From positions 1 through 19,270 of the forward strand of contig CAAGEF010000212.1 of assembly GCA_900768805.1 (NCBI GenBank): a DNA stretch of 19,270 nt. The letters are read 5' to 3'. A program made the translations under genes and the position numbers. Below the pieces are notes generated by a model. It did no database searches and was not told the origin of the DNA. It saw only the letters and a program-made list of their open reading frames with translations. Of this stretch, positions 1 through 7,429 are shown piece after piece (position 1 is the stretch's first letter; every line of letters begins with the position of its first letter). The stretch comes from Clostridia bacterium. Lineage in GTDB: Bacteria; Bacillota; Clostridia; TANB77; CAG-508.

Positions 1-190
1 AATAATGGAATTTTAAATTAGGGTATATGATTGAAAAATTTTTAAAATTTTACTTACATAAAAAACAAAAATGTGTTATTATTATTTAGTAAAGAAAATG
101 ATATCTTTATACAATAACTATTTCATCAATTGGAATAAATGATGATAAAATTTATTTAACTAATAAAGAAAAACTTTAGGGGGTATAATA

Positions 191-424
191 ATGAGCGAAA
201 CTTTGAGAAGTAATATAAAAACTTTATCAATAAATAAAAAAGTTTTAGAAGTTTTAAATAATAATGGAATAGAAACTGTTAAGGATTTGTGTAAGTGTTC
301 TAGAATGGATTTAGCAGATAAAGGATTAGAAAATTCCGAAATAAAAGATATAATGATTACTTTGCAATTGAACGGATTAGATTTAAAACCAAATCACGCA
401 AAAAGAAATATATTAATAGATTAA
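191..424 (+). CDS. Stand-alone RNA polymerase alpha-CTD-like small protein
   Basis: The 77-residue product is soluble and mostly helical. From about residue 9 to 68 it follows the RpoA C-terminal domain pattern: a start like IKTLSINKKVLEVL, the hairpin NNGIETVKDL, a stretch like CSRMDLADKGL, then a last helix ending NGLDLK. In full-length alpha this domain binds UP-element DNA and activators; it is also a general helix-hairpin-helix DNA-binding fold. The rest of alpha is absent. The start is supported by AGGGGG about 8 bases upstream. A possible extended -10 (TGATAAAAT, 143-151) lies upstream without a good -35 box. Its own terminator follows, so it is probably monocistronic. Codon use is very AT-rich, like asnS and unlike the Ter genes. 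Fold similarity is seen by eye; a role as transcription factor is inference. Confidence 0.8.
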   Translation: MSETLRSNIKTLSINKKVLEVLNNNGIETVKDLCKCSRMDLADKGLENSEIKDIMITLQLNGLDLKPNHAKRNILID

Positions 425-430
425 AAAAAG

Positions 431-473
431 CCATCTCAAAGATATACAAATAAATATCTTTAAGATGGTTTTT
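431..473 (+). terminator. Rho-independent terminator after the alpha-CTD-like gene
   Basis: Arms 431-445 and 454-468 pair over 15 bases with one mismatch around an 8-base loop. Five T follow on the plus strand and a run of A precedes the stem, so it could also act on the minus strand. Confidence 0.85.
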
Positions 474-524
474 ACATTATATGGATTAAAAATAAAGTAG
501 GTTTAATTCGAGTTTACATAACGG

Positions 525-553
525 TTGCAAATATTGAATTATTGTGATAAAAT
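525..553 (+). promoter_or_regulatory. Sigma-A promoter of the Ter biosynthetic operon
   Basis: A -35 box TTGCAA (525-530), a 17-base spacer and a -10 box TAAAAT (548-553) preceded by TGA, making an extended -10. The sequence TGTGATAAAATAGT around the -10 is identical to that at 8646-8659 in front of another Ter unit. It is the only clear promoter before the four-gene run. Confidence 0.75.
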
Positions 554-570
554 AGTGTAGTAAAAATTTT

Positions 571-630
571 GAAAGGAGTGATTGATGAGATAACAAATTT
601 GTTATACTCAATTATCTTGAGTAAGTTATC
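571..630 (+). promoter_or_regulatory. Structured leader with orphan SD and two-codon frame
   Basis: The leader is about 115 bases. It carries a strong Shine-Dalgarno sequence (GAAAGGAG, 571-578) six bases before a minimal frame ATG-AGA-TAA (585-593). The stop overlaps a perfect 16-base palindrome, ATAACAAATTTGTTAT (590-605). Then comes a stem ACTCAA/TTGAGT (606-611 with 617-622). An outer pairing GATAAC (589-594) with GTTATC (625-630) would compete with the palindrome. The layout suggests leader control of downstream genes or an operator. That function is inference. Confidence 0.45.
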
Positions 631-674
631 ATACGAATAAAAACAAATTTTAATTAAATAAGGAGATACTTAAT

Positions 675-1736
675 ATGAGATACACTTTTGACCCCTCTGT
701 ACAGAACAGGGAAGTTGTTCCAATGGAGTTTAATAAAAACTCAAATCGTGAAATTTTGCAATATGCAATTGGTGCTTTGCTATATATGCCAGGAACAAAT
801 AAGAAAATTGTTCAGAAGATTCTTAATAAAGAGTATCCAGATTTGAAAGCAATGGTGCTTTGTTTGGAAGATTCTATTGGTGATTGTAGTGTTTTAGAAG
901 CAGAACGGTCTGTAAAATATATTCTTTCTAAGCTTTATGAGGCAATGAATAGAAAAAATAATCCGTTATCTATAAATGAATTACCATTGATTTTTGTTAG
1001 AGTAAGGGAACCTGAACAGATGATGAGAATTGCCAAAGCTTGTAAAAAAACAATGAGTGTGCTTACAGGTTTTGTGTGGCCAAAATTTGATAAGTCTAAT
1101 GCTAATGCTTATATTAGAATTTTTAGCATTGTAAGAGAGCTTGTGGCTACTCCGTTGTATGTGATGCCGATTATTGAAAGTAGAGCTGTAATGTATAAAG
1201 AAACAAGAATTGAAAATCTGAAATTTATTGAAAATTCTCTTCAGTCAATTACGGAATATGTTCTTGGTATTCGTGTTGGAGGTACCGATTTTTCTAATCT
1301 CTATTCTGTAAGAAGAGAGATTGATGAATCTATTTGGGATGTAAAGGTAGTTTCTGATGCATTTTGTGATATTATTAATATATTTGGTAGAAACTATGTT
1401 ATCTCTGGTCCTGTTTGGGAATTTTTTGAAAACCCTAATAAAAAAGAGGATAGAGCTTGGGTAGATGGACTTAAGAAGGAACTTGCTGCTGACAGAAGAA
1501 ATGGAATGGTGGGTAAAACTTCTATTCATCCATCACAGCTTAGAGTTATTCAGGAATCTTTGATGGTAAGCTATTCTGCATATCAAAATGCAATTGAAAC
1601 TCTTGGACTTACTAACCAAAGTTTGGTTGGAGTTCAGAAGAGCTTCAATGGTAACCAGATGAATGAGGCTAAGACTCATATCAACTGGGCAAGAAAAACT
1701 GTTTGTTTGGCTAGAATATATGGTGTATGTAATTAA
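675..1736 (+). CDS. Ter-associated CitE/HpcH-like C-C bond lyase
   Basis: A 353-aa TIM-barrel protein of the C-C_Bond_Lyase type found in Ter loci, related to citrate lyase beta (CitE) and HpcH/HpaI aldolases. CitE-like landmarks occur in order: YMPGTNKK (37-44), CLEDSIGD (63-70), FVRVREPE (107-114), VWPKFD (134-139), MPIIES (164-169), GIRVGGTDF (198-206) and GMVGKTSIHPSQL (277-289). The Arg, Glu and Asp expected for metal and substrate binding in CitE relatives are present. It should split or form a C-C bond on a carboxylate or CoA-like substrate; the substrate is unknown. Family work predicts a step in a nucleoside-like metabolite pathway. It is first in the operon, with AAGGAG nine bases before the start and a short gap to the PRTase-TRSP gene. 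No signal peptide is seen. Confidence 0.88.
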   Translation: MRYTFDPSVQNREVVPMEFNKNSNREILQYAIGALLYMPGTNKKIVQKILNKEYPDLKAMVLCLEDSIGDCSVLEAERSVKYILSKLYEAMNRKNNPLSINELPLIFVRVREPEQMMRIAKACKKTMSVLTGFVWPKFDKSNANAYIRIFSIVRELVATPLYVMPIIESRAVMYKETRIENLKFIENSLQSITEYVLGIRVGGTDFSNLYSVRREIDESIWDVKVVSDAFCDIINIFGRNYVISGPVWEFFENPNKKEDRAWVDGLKKELAADRRNGMVGKTSIHPSQLRVIQESLMVSYSAYQNAIETLGLTNQSLVGVQKSFNGNQMNEAKTHINWARKTVCLARIYGVCN

Positions 1737-1754
1737 AAATGGAGGAATGAGATT

Positions 1755-2933
1755 ATGAATAAACTGTATGATTTTGTTGAAATTACAGAAAACCATAGTC
1801 AGCTTTATAAACCAGAAGATATTATTCATATCTGCAAGCGCAGAAAAAATCCTAAAAGAGATTTTCTTTTTGTAAATGCTTATCAAGGAAAACATGTACC
1901 TGTAAGACCAAAATTGGTATTCAATTTGTTCGAAGAACTTTGCTTACAGATTTCTAAAGGAATTTCTGCCGAAGAGAAGCTTGCTGTAATTGGTTTTGCA
2001 GAAACAGCAACTGCTATTGGAGCTTTTGTTGGAAAAAATCTTATAAATTGTGTATATTACACTCAGACTACTAGAGAGTTATATGACTCGGCAGAAGTTT
2101 TGGTTGAATTTTCGGAAGAACATTCTCATGCTCCAAGTCAGCTTATTTATGGAAGTGTTGATGACTTGAAAGCCTGTGATAGAATTGTTTTTGTTGAGGA
2201 TGAAATTTCTACTGGAAAAACAATTCTCAATTTTGTAGAAAAGCTCCGAGAAATAGGAATTACTTCTAAGTTCTCTGTTGCTTCTATTGTAAATTGGCAG
2301 GATGATTCTTATCAGGAAATTTTTGAAAAAGAAAAAATTGATACTTTCTATGTAATAAAAGGAAAATTGAAGAACCTTGATGCTAAAGTGGAGCTGGCAG
2401 AAATATCTTCTGATGTAGTTTTGGATAATGTTTTTCCTAAAAATGTTATTAAAACTTATACAAACCCAAAACTTATTAAGAATGAACGTCTTGGTATAAA
2501 TCCTCAGTTACTTTCAGAAATGGAAATTCTTGGCTTTTTGTTAAACAATTGTGTTTTCGAATCCATTGAAAAGAAAGAGAAGATTCTTGTTCTTGGAACT
2601 GAGGAATATATGTATAGACCTTTAATTCTGGCTCATAGATTGGAATCATTTTACCCTAACAAAGAGGTATACTTCCATGCTACTACAAGAAGTCCTATTG
2701 AGACATCTTGCGAGAATGGATATATTCTCAATAGCAGATACAAAGTGTCCAGTGCATATTCTGATACCAGAAATACTTTTGTATATAATTTAAGAAAATA
2801 TGATCGTATTTTTGTTGTTACGGATGGAGAACTGAGAGCTGATTTTATTTTCAGCATAACTCAGGCTTTGTATGCTGCAGGAAATGAAGGAACAATTGAG
2901 TTCGTGAACTTTTCAGGAGGAGATATAAAATGA
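1755..2933 (+). CDS. Phosphoribosyltransferase-TRSP protein of Ter module
   Basis: A 392-aa two-domain protein. The N-terminal half (about 35-240) is a type I phosphoribosyltransferase related to orotate PRTase; the PRPP-binding loop is VFVEDEISTGKT (145-156), and FAETATAIG (81-89) forms the preceding strand-loop. The C-terminal half (about 245-390) is the TRSP domain, whose naming residues are seen at 311-314 in HATTRSPIET, with VLGTEEYMYRP (279-289) before it. It should transfer ribose 5-phosphate from PRPP to a base-like acceptor, the TRSP domain possibly acting on the product; the acceptor is unknown. GGAGG sits nine bases before the start. The stop overlaps the next start by four bases (ATGA), so the two PRTase genes are translationally coupled and probably make partner enzymes. 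Confidence 0.87.
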   Translation: MNKLYDFVEITENHSQLYKPEDIIHICKRRKNPKRDFLFVNAYQGKHVPVRPKLVFNLFEELCLQISKGISAEEKLAVIGFAETATAIGAFVGKNLINCVYYTQTTRELYDSAEVLVEFSEEHSHAPSQLIYGSVDDLKACDRIVFVEDEISTGKTILNFVEKLREIGITSKFSVASIVNWQDDSYQEIFEKEKIDTFYVIKGKLKNLDAKVELAEISSDVVLDNVFPKNVIKTYTNPKLIKNERLGINPQLLSEMEILGFLLNNCVFESIEKKEKILVLGTEEYMYRPLILAHRLESFYPNKEVYFHATTRSPIETSCENGYILNSRYKVSSAYSDTRNTFVYNLRKYDRIFVVTDGELRADFIFSITQALYAAGNEGTIEFVNFSGGDIK

Positions 2934-4021
2934 ACTTGGTGAAAACTAGCTATAAAGCAGAAGATGTTTCAATTCTTTTGAAAGATATTACAGGGCTTAT
3001 TGAACCAATTGGAACAGAAGAACGCGAAAAGCTTAATCAGAGTGGAATTCATTATTCTGAAATGCTTCCTGTGGAATACAAACCAACTGAGGAGTATATG
3101 CGGATTTTTGAAGAATCTTTGAATTTGTTGTCATACAAAACTGCTAATGCTACTGCAATTTTAGCAGAAAAGCTGTATAACAAGTATGGCAAGGATTTGG
3201 TACTTGTATCATTGGCAAGAGCTGGTACTCCAATAGGTATTCTTATAAAGAGATATATTAAGTTTAAGTATCATGTTATATTACCACACTACAGCATTTC
3301 GATAATCCGTGGTAAAGGTTTTGATATCAATGCTATTGAATTTATTGTAAGATTTCATGGGGCTTACGGAGTTCAATTCGTAGATGGTTGGATTGGTAAA
3401 GGCGCTATCAACAAAGTATTGGTAGAAGCTTGTAGTAAACTTAAGAAAGCATCGGTTATTTATGATAAGCTCGATGATTCTTTAGCTGTACTGTCTGATC
3501 CTGCATACATTACAGAATGGTGTGGAACTCATGAGGATTTTCTTATTCCAAGTGCATGTCTGAATGCTACTGTGAGTGGATTAATAAGCAGAACCTTTCA
3601 CAGAGCAGATATTATCGGTGAAAATGATTTTCATGGAGCCATGTTCTATGAGAATATGGCTTCTGAAGATAAATCGAATGAATTTCTTGATACAGTTTGT
3701 TCGTACTTTGATAAAATTGACTATGATTACTTCAAAAATGCATATGAAATGCCAAAAGGTAAACATGGTATTAATGAAGTAATAGAAATTAGTCAGTATT
3801 TTGGGATTACAGATATAAATAAAGTTAAGCCGGGAGTAGGAGAGACCACTAGAGTTCTTTTGAGACGTGTTCCTGATATGGTTCTTGTTAGAGATAAAAA
3901 ACAGACAGATGGCTTGGAACATATCTTAAGACTCTGTGAAGAGAAAAATGTCAAAATTGTTGAATATCCAATGCAGATGTACAGAGTATGTGGCATAATT
4001 AAAAAAGTTTCAGACCTTTAA
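2930..4021 (+). CDS. Phosphoribosyltransferase-PELOTA domain protein of Ter module
   Basis: A 363-aa protein whose N-terminal part (about 40-260) matches the second Ter-type PRTase family. It has LVLVSLARAGTPIG (90-103) and a variant PRPP loop VDGWIGKGAIN (151-161) in place of the classic DD-TTG sequence. The C-terminal part (about 298-360) fits the PELOTA_1 domain of the L7Ae/Pelota RNA-binding fold: KPGVGETTRVLLRR (300-313), then DMVLVRDK and the closing strand YRVCGIIKK. Known family context predicts ribosylation in the Ter biosynthetic module; RNA binding by the C-terminal domain is predicted, not proven. Start ATG overlaps the upstream stop, with an AGGAGG motif inside the upstream gene's end. 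The HAD gene follows after 12 bases. Confidence 0.85.
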   Translation: MNLVKTSYKAEDVSILLKDITGLIEPIGTEEREKLNQSGIHYSEMLPVEYKPTEEYMRIFEESLNLLSYKTANATAILAEKLYNKYGKDLVLVSLARAGTPIGILIKRYIKFKYHVILPHYSISIIRGKGFDINAIEFIVRFHGAYGVQFVDGWIGKGAINKVLVEACSKLKKASVIYDKLDDSLAVLSDPAYITEWCGTHEDFLIPSACLNATVSGLISRTFHRADIIGENDFHGAMFYENMASEDKSNEFLDTVCSYFDKIDYDYFKNAYEMPKGKHGINEVIEISQYFGITDINKVKPGVGETTRVLLRRVPDMVLVRDKKQTDGLEHILRLCEEKNVKIVEYPMQMYRVCGIIKKVSDL

Positions 4022-4033
4022 GGAGGAGATAAC

Positions 4034-4795
4034 ATGATATATGCATCTGATTTAGATAGAACCCTGATATATTCAAAAAGTTTCTTGGAAGGATATTCTG
4101 GAGAAGTTGTTCCTGTTGAAGAAAATACCAATGGTGAAGTTATTTCATATATTTCCAAAATGGCTTTGGAAAATTTGAAAGAAATTTCAAGTAAAATTGA
4201 TTTTATTCCTGTAACAACAAGGTCTTTTCAAGAATACAAGAGAACTCTATTTTTTGATATGGTGCCATTTGCTATTATTGATAATGGTGGGTGTATATTG
4301 TATTACGGAAAACCAATTGCAGAATGGGAAGAAAGACTTTCTAGAATACTTAGGGAATATAATTTAGAATCAGTGGTTGAAATGTTTGATGGTAAATCAT
4401 TTGTGTCTCGAAAACCATCTATTATTGATGGTAAATTTGTATTTTTCAAGCAAATGGATGAAATTGCTTGTATGAATTTTTGTAAAGATAACTTAGATTC
4501 TCGGTTATATACCTTTGAAATTCAGAGAAAAAAGGTTTATATAATTCCGAGATTCATTTCAAAACAAAATGCATTAAGATATTTAGTGCAGGCAAAAAAT
4601 TGTCAAAAAATTATAGCATCAGGAGATAGTGCTCTTGATGAAGGTATAATTAAAGCTTCCAATTTTGCGGTAGTTCCTAGGCACTCAACTATGAATTTCG
4701 ATAATCTTTTGGATAACAATTATGTTGTAACAGAAGCGGAAGGATTAGAATGTGCTGAGGAGATTACTACTAAAGTCTTGGAAAATATAGGCTAA
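4034..4795 (+). CDS. HAD-family phosphatase of Ter module
   Basis: A 253-aa HAD hydrolase of the Cof/sucrose-phosphatase (IIB) type. Motif I is DLDRT (6-10), with the nucleophile Asp and acid/base Asp; motif II is PVTTRS (59-64); the motif III Lys is likely in ISKQNALRYL (near 177); motif IV is GDSALDEG (197-204). About residues 75-175 form the cap. It probably dephosphorylates the phosphorylated nucleoside-like product of the upstream PRTases. AAGGAGG sits just before the start and right after the upstream stop. It is the last gene of the operon: the stop codon lies within the 5' arm of the terminator stem. No export signal is seen. The exact substrate cannot be read from the sequence. Confidence 0.87.
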   Translation: MIYASDLDRTLIYSKSFLEGYSGEVVPVEENTNGEVISYISKMALENLKEISSKIDFIPVTTRSFQEYKRTLFFDMVPFAIIDNGGCILYYGKPIAEWEERLSRILREYNLESVVEMFDGKSFVSRKPSIIDGKFVFFKQMDEIACMNFCKDNLDSRLYTFEIQRKKVYIIPRFISKQNALRYLVQAKNCQKIIASGDSALDEGIIKASNFAVVPRHSTMNFDNLLDNNYVVTEAEGLECAEEITTKVLENIG

Positions 4796-4835
4796 AAAAA
4801 ACACTCTCTCAGTTGTTGGGAGAGTGTTTTTTAGC
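4791..4835 (+). terminator. Terminator of the Ter biosynthetic operon
   Basis: A stem built from GCTA8CACTCTC and GAGAGTGT6AGC around an 11-base loop, with a T6 run in the 3' arm. The TAA stop of the HAD gene is inside the 5' arm. Confidence 0.9.
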
Positions 4836-4877
4836 AATTACAATTAGGAATAAAAAATATATAGTTTACGAAAAATG

Positions 4878-4906
4878 TTGACAAAATATAAAATATATGA
4901 TAACAT
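4878..4906 (+). promoter_or_regulatory. Sigma-A promoter of the first TerD operon
   Basis: TTGACA (4878-4883), a 17-base spacer and TAACAT (4901-4906) preceded by TGA (extended -10). It follows the HAD terminator and precedes two terD genes with a leader of about 135 bases. Confidence 0.75.
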
Positions 4907-4913
4907 ATAACGC

Positions 4914-4992
4914 GTACACTACTTATATTTCTAATCATTGTGTACAATTACAATGAAAAGTATAAATTTTCTTATAGTTATAAGAAAAATTT
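4914..4992 (+). promoter_or_regulatory. Structured 5' leader of the first TerD operon
   Basis: Three pairings are visible. GTACAC (4914-4919) pairs with GTGTAC (4940-4945). TCATTG (4935-4940) pairs with CAATGA (4951-4956); this excludes the first. A long AT-only hairpin spans 4964-4992 around CTTATA/TATAAG and is followed by T5 at 4996-5000, like a weak attenuator. The block CTAATCATTG...TACAATGAAAAG recurs at 8691-8716 in another Ter leader. A 13-codon frame (4953-4994) starts inside the block but has no good SD. Confidence 0.45.
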
Positions 4993-5048
4993 AGCTTTTT
5001 ACCATACGCAACAATCAAAGTCAATTAACAATTTTAGGAGGTAACTTT

Positions 5049-5615
5049 ATGGTAAAATTGACTAAGGGTGGCAATGTATGTCTCAAGAAAGAAGCTCCGA
5101 ATCTTAAAAAGATTCGTGTAGGTCTGGGCTGGGATCCTATCAAAAAGCTTTTCGGTTCAACTTTTGATTTGGATGCGAGCATCATTTGTATTGATTCAAA
5201 TGGCCGAAAATCTGAAATCGTGTATTTTGGAAACAAATCAGACAGAGCAGGAGCAATCAAACACTTCGGAGATAACCTCACCGGTGACGGCGAAGGTGAT
5301 GATGAAGTAATTTCTGTTGATCTCGACAGAGTTCCTGAAAGCATTCAGAAGCTGTCAGTCATCATAAATATTTACAATGCACATTCAAAAAAACAGGATT
5401 TCGGACAGGTAAAAAACACGTTCGTAAGAATTCTCGATGACTCAAACGGAAAAGAACTGGTTCGCTATGATGTTGAAGGTCAGTACAAAGGTGCAACCGG
5501 CATGTTTGTTGCTGATATCTATCGCTATAACGGCGAGTGGAAAATAAAAGCACTTGGCGAAGGGGTTAATGTTTCTTCAATTGAAGATATGGCTACAATG
5601 AAATGTAGCAGATAA
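5049..5615 (+). CDS. TerD family calcium-binding stress protein
   Basis: A 188-aa TerD-domain protein. It shows the family start VKLTKGGNVCLKK, the GLGWD motif (25-29), FDLDA (39-43) and the acidic calcium loop GDNLTGDGEGDDE (74-86). The second half carries INIYNAHSKKQDFGQVKNTFVRI and the closing YRYNGEWKIKALGEG. TerD proteins are cytosolic calcium-binding beta-sandwiches that act at the membrane in tellurite, phage and DNA-damage stress responses. AGGAGG is seven bases before the start. The next terD follows after 42 bases. Codons are richer in C and G than in the flanking chromosome. At positions where many paralogues read GDNRTG it has GDNLTG; otherwise it looks intact. The individual letter (TerD, TerE or TerZ) cannot be assigned. 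Confidence 0.93.
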   Translation: MVKLTKGGNVCLKKEAPNLKKIRVGLGWDPIKKLFGSTFDLDASIICIDSNGRKSEIVYFGNKSDRAGAIKHFGDNLTGDGEGDDEVISVDLDRVPESIQKLSVIINIYNAHSKKQDFGQVKNTFVRILDDSNGKELVRYDVEGQYKGATGMFVADIYRYNGEWKIKALGEGVNVSSIEDMATMKCSR

Positions 5616-5657
5616 CTGCTTATTTATAACTTATTATTTTAACAGGAGGAATTTATT

Positions 5658-6242
5658 ATGGCAGTAATACTCAAAAAAGGTGGAAGAGTTGATCTCACAA
5701 AGGGTACAGGTCTGAATGTGGCTATCGCAGGTCTCGGCTGGGATACCAACCGTTATGAAGGAAGCGAGCAGTTTGATTTGGATTTGGTGGTTTTCATGCT
5801 CGGTGCAGACGGAAAGTGTATTGACGAGAATCATATGATTTTCTACGGTGAAGGTCATCACTGTGATCCAGCAAATTCTGTTGTCCATTCCGGTGATAAC
5901 CGCACTGGTGAGGGAGATGGTGATGACGAAACTTGTACCTTCACCTTCTCTGCAATTCCTGAGAATGTCCAAAAATGCGTGATTGCAGCTACAATTTACG
6001 AGGCTAAAGAGCGTAATCAGAATTTTGGTCTTGTAGACAATTCGTATATTCGCCTTGTGAACCAGGAGACCGGCGAAGAAATCCTTCGTTATGATTTGGG
6101 TGAGGACTTCTCTACTCAGACCAGTGTTGTTTTTGCAGAGATTTACAAAAACAATGGAGAATGGAGATTTAAGGCTGTTGGTGAGGGTTATGAGAAGGAA
6201 CTCGATGCTCTCTGCGAAGAATATGGTATTCAGACTGCATAA
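5658..6242 (+). CDS. TerD family calcium-binding stress protein
   Basis: A 194-aa canonical TerD-domain protein: start ILKKGGRVDLTKG, GLGWD (25-29), FDLDL (39-43), calcium loop GDNRTGEGDGDDE (79-91), then the hallmark NFGLVDNSYIRL and NNGEWRFKAVGEGY. Its C-terminal tail (YEKELDALCEEYG) resembles that of the TerD at 9344-9964, so these two are closer to each other than to the 5049-5615 protein. AGGAGG precedes the start by nine bases. It is second and last in its operon and is followed by a perfect 16-bp terminator. Codons such as CGT/CGC for Arg and CTC/GGC are frequent, unlike asnS. Probable role: a calcium-dependent component of the Ter stress complex. Confidence 0.95.
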   Translation: MAVILKKGGRVDLTKGTGLNVAIAGLGWDTNRYEGSEQFDLDLVVFMLGADGKCIDENHMIFYGEGHHCDPANSVVHSGDNRTGEGDGDDETCTFTFSAIPENVQKCVIAATIYEAKERNQNFGLVDNSYIRLVNQETGEEILRYDLGEDFSTQTSVVFAEIYKNNGEWRFKAVGEGYEKELDALCEEYGIQTA

Positions 6243-6259
6243 GTAAAAGCTAAATAAAG

Positions 6260-6300
6260 ACAAACATCCCATTTGATTTTCAAATGGGATGTTTGTTTTA
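6260..6300 (+). terminator. Terminator of the first TerD operon
   Basis: A perfect 16-bp stem (6260-6275 with 6281-6296), a five-base loop, then a TTTTA tail. Confidence 0.92.
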
Positions 6301-6305
6301 TAAAT

Positions 6306-6355
6306 TTTTTATTCAGTAGGAAATTTATCTGGGGATGAGCTGAATAAAAGAATTG
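6306..6355. repeat. Ter-linked hairpin element, copy A
   Basis: Arms TTTTATTCAG (6307-6316) and CTGAATAAAA (6340-6349) pair perfectly over 10 bp around a 23-base loop. A second copy at 11207-11256 has identical arms and a loop differing at three positions. Both copies begin right after a Ter-operon terminator. No coding frame is seen. It could be a small RNA, a protein-binding hairpin or a miniature mobile repeat. Confidence 0.75.
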
Positions 6356-6368
6356 CACACAATTTAAC

Positions 6369-6416
6369 GCGGACTTTTCAATAAATTTTAATTATATGCA
6401 ATTAAAAAATGTCCGC
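6369..6416. repeat. Imperfect inverted repeat between operons
   Basis: GCGGAC (6369-6374) pairs with GTCCGC (6411-6416). Inside, TTTTAATT (6386-6393) pairs with AATTAAAA (6400-6407). The GC-rich outer arms stand out in an AT-rich spacer. There is no T-tract, so it is not a normal terminator. Function unknown. Confidence 0.5.
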
Positions 6417-6444
6417 TATTGTTATATAAAAAGTTTATGTAATC

Positions 6445-6474
6445 AAAAACTCCCTCTTTTGAGGGAGTTTTTTT
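6445..6474 (-). terminator. Terminator of the vWA gene (bidirectional shape)
   Basis: AAAAACTCCCTC and GAGGGAGTTTTT pair around a TTTT loop. It lies just past the 3' end of the minus-strand vWA gene, giving T5 in that direction and T7 on the plus strand. Confidence 0.85.
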
Positions 6475-6489
6475 GAGCTTATGAGAATG

Positions 6490-7233
6490 TTATTTTACAT
6501 ATCCCATTGCCTTTAGCCAAGGAATATAATCTTTTAAGGACTTCAGAAAAAGCTCTGTATTAGATACAGAATTCAAGTCTGATATCTGCATAAAGCCGGT
6601 GTTATCAACCTCGCGACCTTCGAGATCGTCAAGTTTGCGCAGATAATTAAATGAATCATTACCAGCTCCAACGAACATAAAAAAGATACCATGTTTTGAA
6701 GAACGAATGATGGCATTATCAGTTTCGTCCTTGTCCCAGTTATTTCCATCTGTGATGAAAAATACCAGAGTAGGGATTTTTTTGCTTTGTCTATCATTAT
6801 AATCGTTGTCTATCATATTGATAGCAGGAGCATAGTTAGTGCCACCAAAAATGTGATTGCCGTCGATGTAATTTTTTACATAATTTTCGTAGTTTTCTTC
6901 TGTCATGCAAGGTTTGATTTTTTTGCATTTATCGCTGAACAGATATACCTCAAGTTCGCCGTTATCGTCGAATTGAAGTGCAAATGGCAATAGTCGGGTT
7001 AAAATGTCTTGAACATTTCCGTTTTGATACTGGTTATCCATTGAACCAGAATCATCCATAACAACAACAATCCGAGCACTCATTTGAGTAAGGTCGATAC
7101 CAGTTTCCTTAGTAAGTTTGAGAACTACATTGGATAAATCCTCTTTACTTTTTGTAAGTTTCAGCTCCTGAGAAATAGATGGAGTTGAAGTCTGCTGTGT
7201 GTCCTTTTTCTTTCCGAAACCAAAAATGCTCAT
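6490..7233 (-). CDS. Von Willebrand factor A domain protein, TerF/TerY-like
   Basis: A 247-aa cytosolic vWA protein. The MIDAS metal site is complete: DDSGS (60-64), Thr132 in GGTNYAP and Asp162 in FITDGNN. Such domains bind Mg2+ or similar ions and assemble protein complexes; in Ter loci they work with TerD and TelA proteins. The start at 7233 is preferred because AGGAGG lies nine bases upstream and the product begins MSIFGFGKKKD. An upstream in-frame ATG at 7296 lies at the predicted transcription start and has no SD. Residues 24-44 contain two LKLTK copies resembling the first strands of TerD proteins. It is divergent from the 7483-8580 gene and has its own promoter and terminator. TerF proper has a full TerD domain, missing here. 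Confidence 0.9.
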   Translation of the reverse strand: MSIFGFGKKKDTQQTSTPSISQELKLTKSKEDLSNVVLKLTKETGIDLTQMSARIVVVMDDSGSMDNQYQNGNVQDILTRLLPFALQFDDNGELEVYLFSDKCKKIKPCMTEENYENYVKNYIDGNHIFGGTNYAPAINMIDNDYNDRQSKKIPTLVFFITDGNNWDKDETDNAIIRSSKHGIFFMFVGAGNDSFNYLRKLDDLEGREVDNTGFMQISDLNSVSNTELFLKSLKDYIPWLKAMGYVK

Positions 7234-7279
7234 AATAAAATCCTCCTGTAAAAATAGTTTTGGTTTATGGCTTATATAT

Positions 7280-7294
7280 GTTGAAGTATTCAAC
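7280..7294 (-). promoter_or_regulatory. Inverted repeat at the vWA transcript start
   Basis: GTTGAA (7280-7285) and TTCAAC (7289-7294) pair perfectly across three bases, just downstream of the predicted transcription start. It could be an operator or a 5'-end hairpin. Confidence 0.4.
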
Positions 7295-7303
7295 AATGAT
7301 AAA

Positions 7304-7332
7304 ATTATATCACAAATATGTAGTTATGTAAA
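7304..7332 (-). promoter_or_regulatory. Sigma-A promoter of the vWA gene
   Basis: On the minus strand: TTTACA (7332-7327), a 17-base spacer ending TGTGA, then a perfect TATAAT (7309-7304). The TG gives an extended -10. It supports the 7233 start, leaving a leader of about 60 bases. Confidence 0.8.
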
Positions 7333-7400
7333 CATTTTTTCTTATATTTCTAAAATAGATAAGATTTTATAAGAAGAAGCATTAAAAAATTAAATATGAT

Positions 7401-7429
7401 TTGACATATTATGTTAATTATGATAAAAT
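7401..7429 (+). promoter_or_regulatory. Sigma-A promoter of the 7483 gene
   Basis: A consensus TTGACA (7401-7406), a 17-base spacer and TAAAAT (7424-7429) with TG upstream. It has the same layout as the other Ter promoters and lies back-to-back with the vWA promoter. An imperfect control region with TCTTATA/TATAAGA (7340-7346, 7368-7374) lies between them. Confidence 0.8.

Noticed and set aside
1..190. Partial gene at the left edge
   Set aside because: Stop codons occur in all frames and no family motif is visible; only a weak promoter-like sequence was seen.
1245..1895. Minus-strand open frames inside the lyase and PRTase genes
   Set aside because: They are antisense to genes with clear family motifs, have no SD, and match no known family.
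4953..4994. 13-codon leader peptide gene before the first terD
   Set aside because: It has no SD and an AT-rich frame this short is expected by chance; kept only as part of the leader description.
5634..6272. 212-aa minus-strand frame over the second terD
   Set aside because: It mirrors a clear TerD gene and begins in its terminator; no SD or family resemblance.
7234..7296. Longer start for the vWA protein at 7296
   Set aside because: That ATG sits at the predicted transcription start and has no SD, while 7233 has AGGAGG at good spacing and a TerF-like start.
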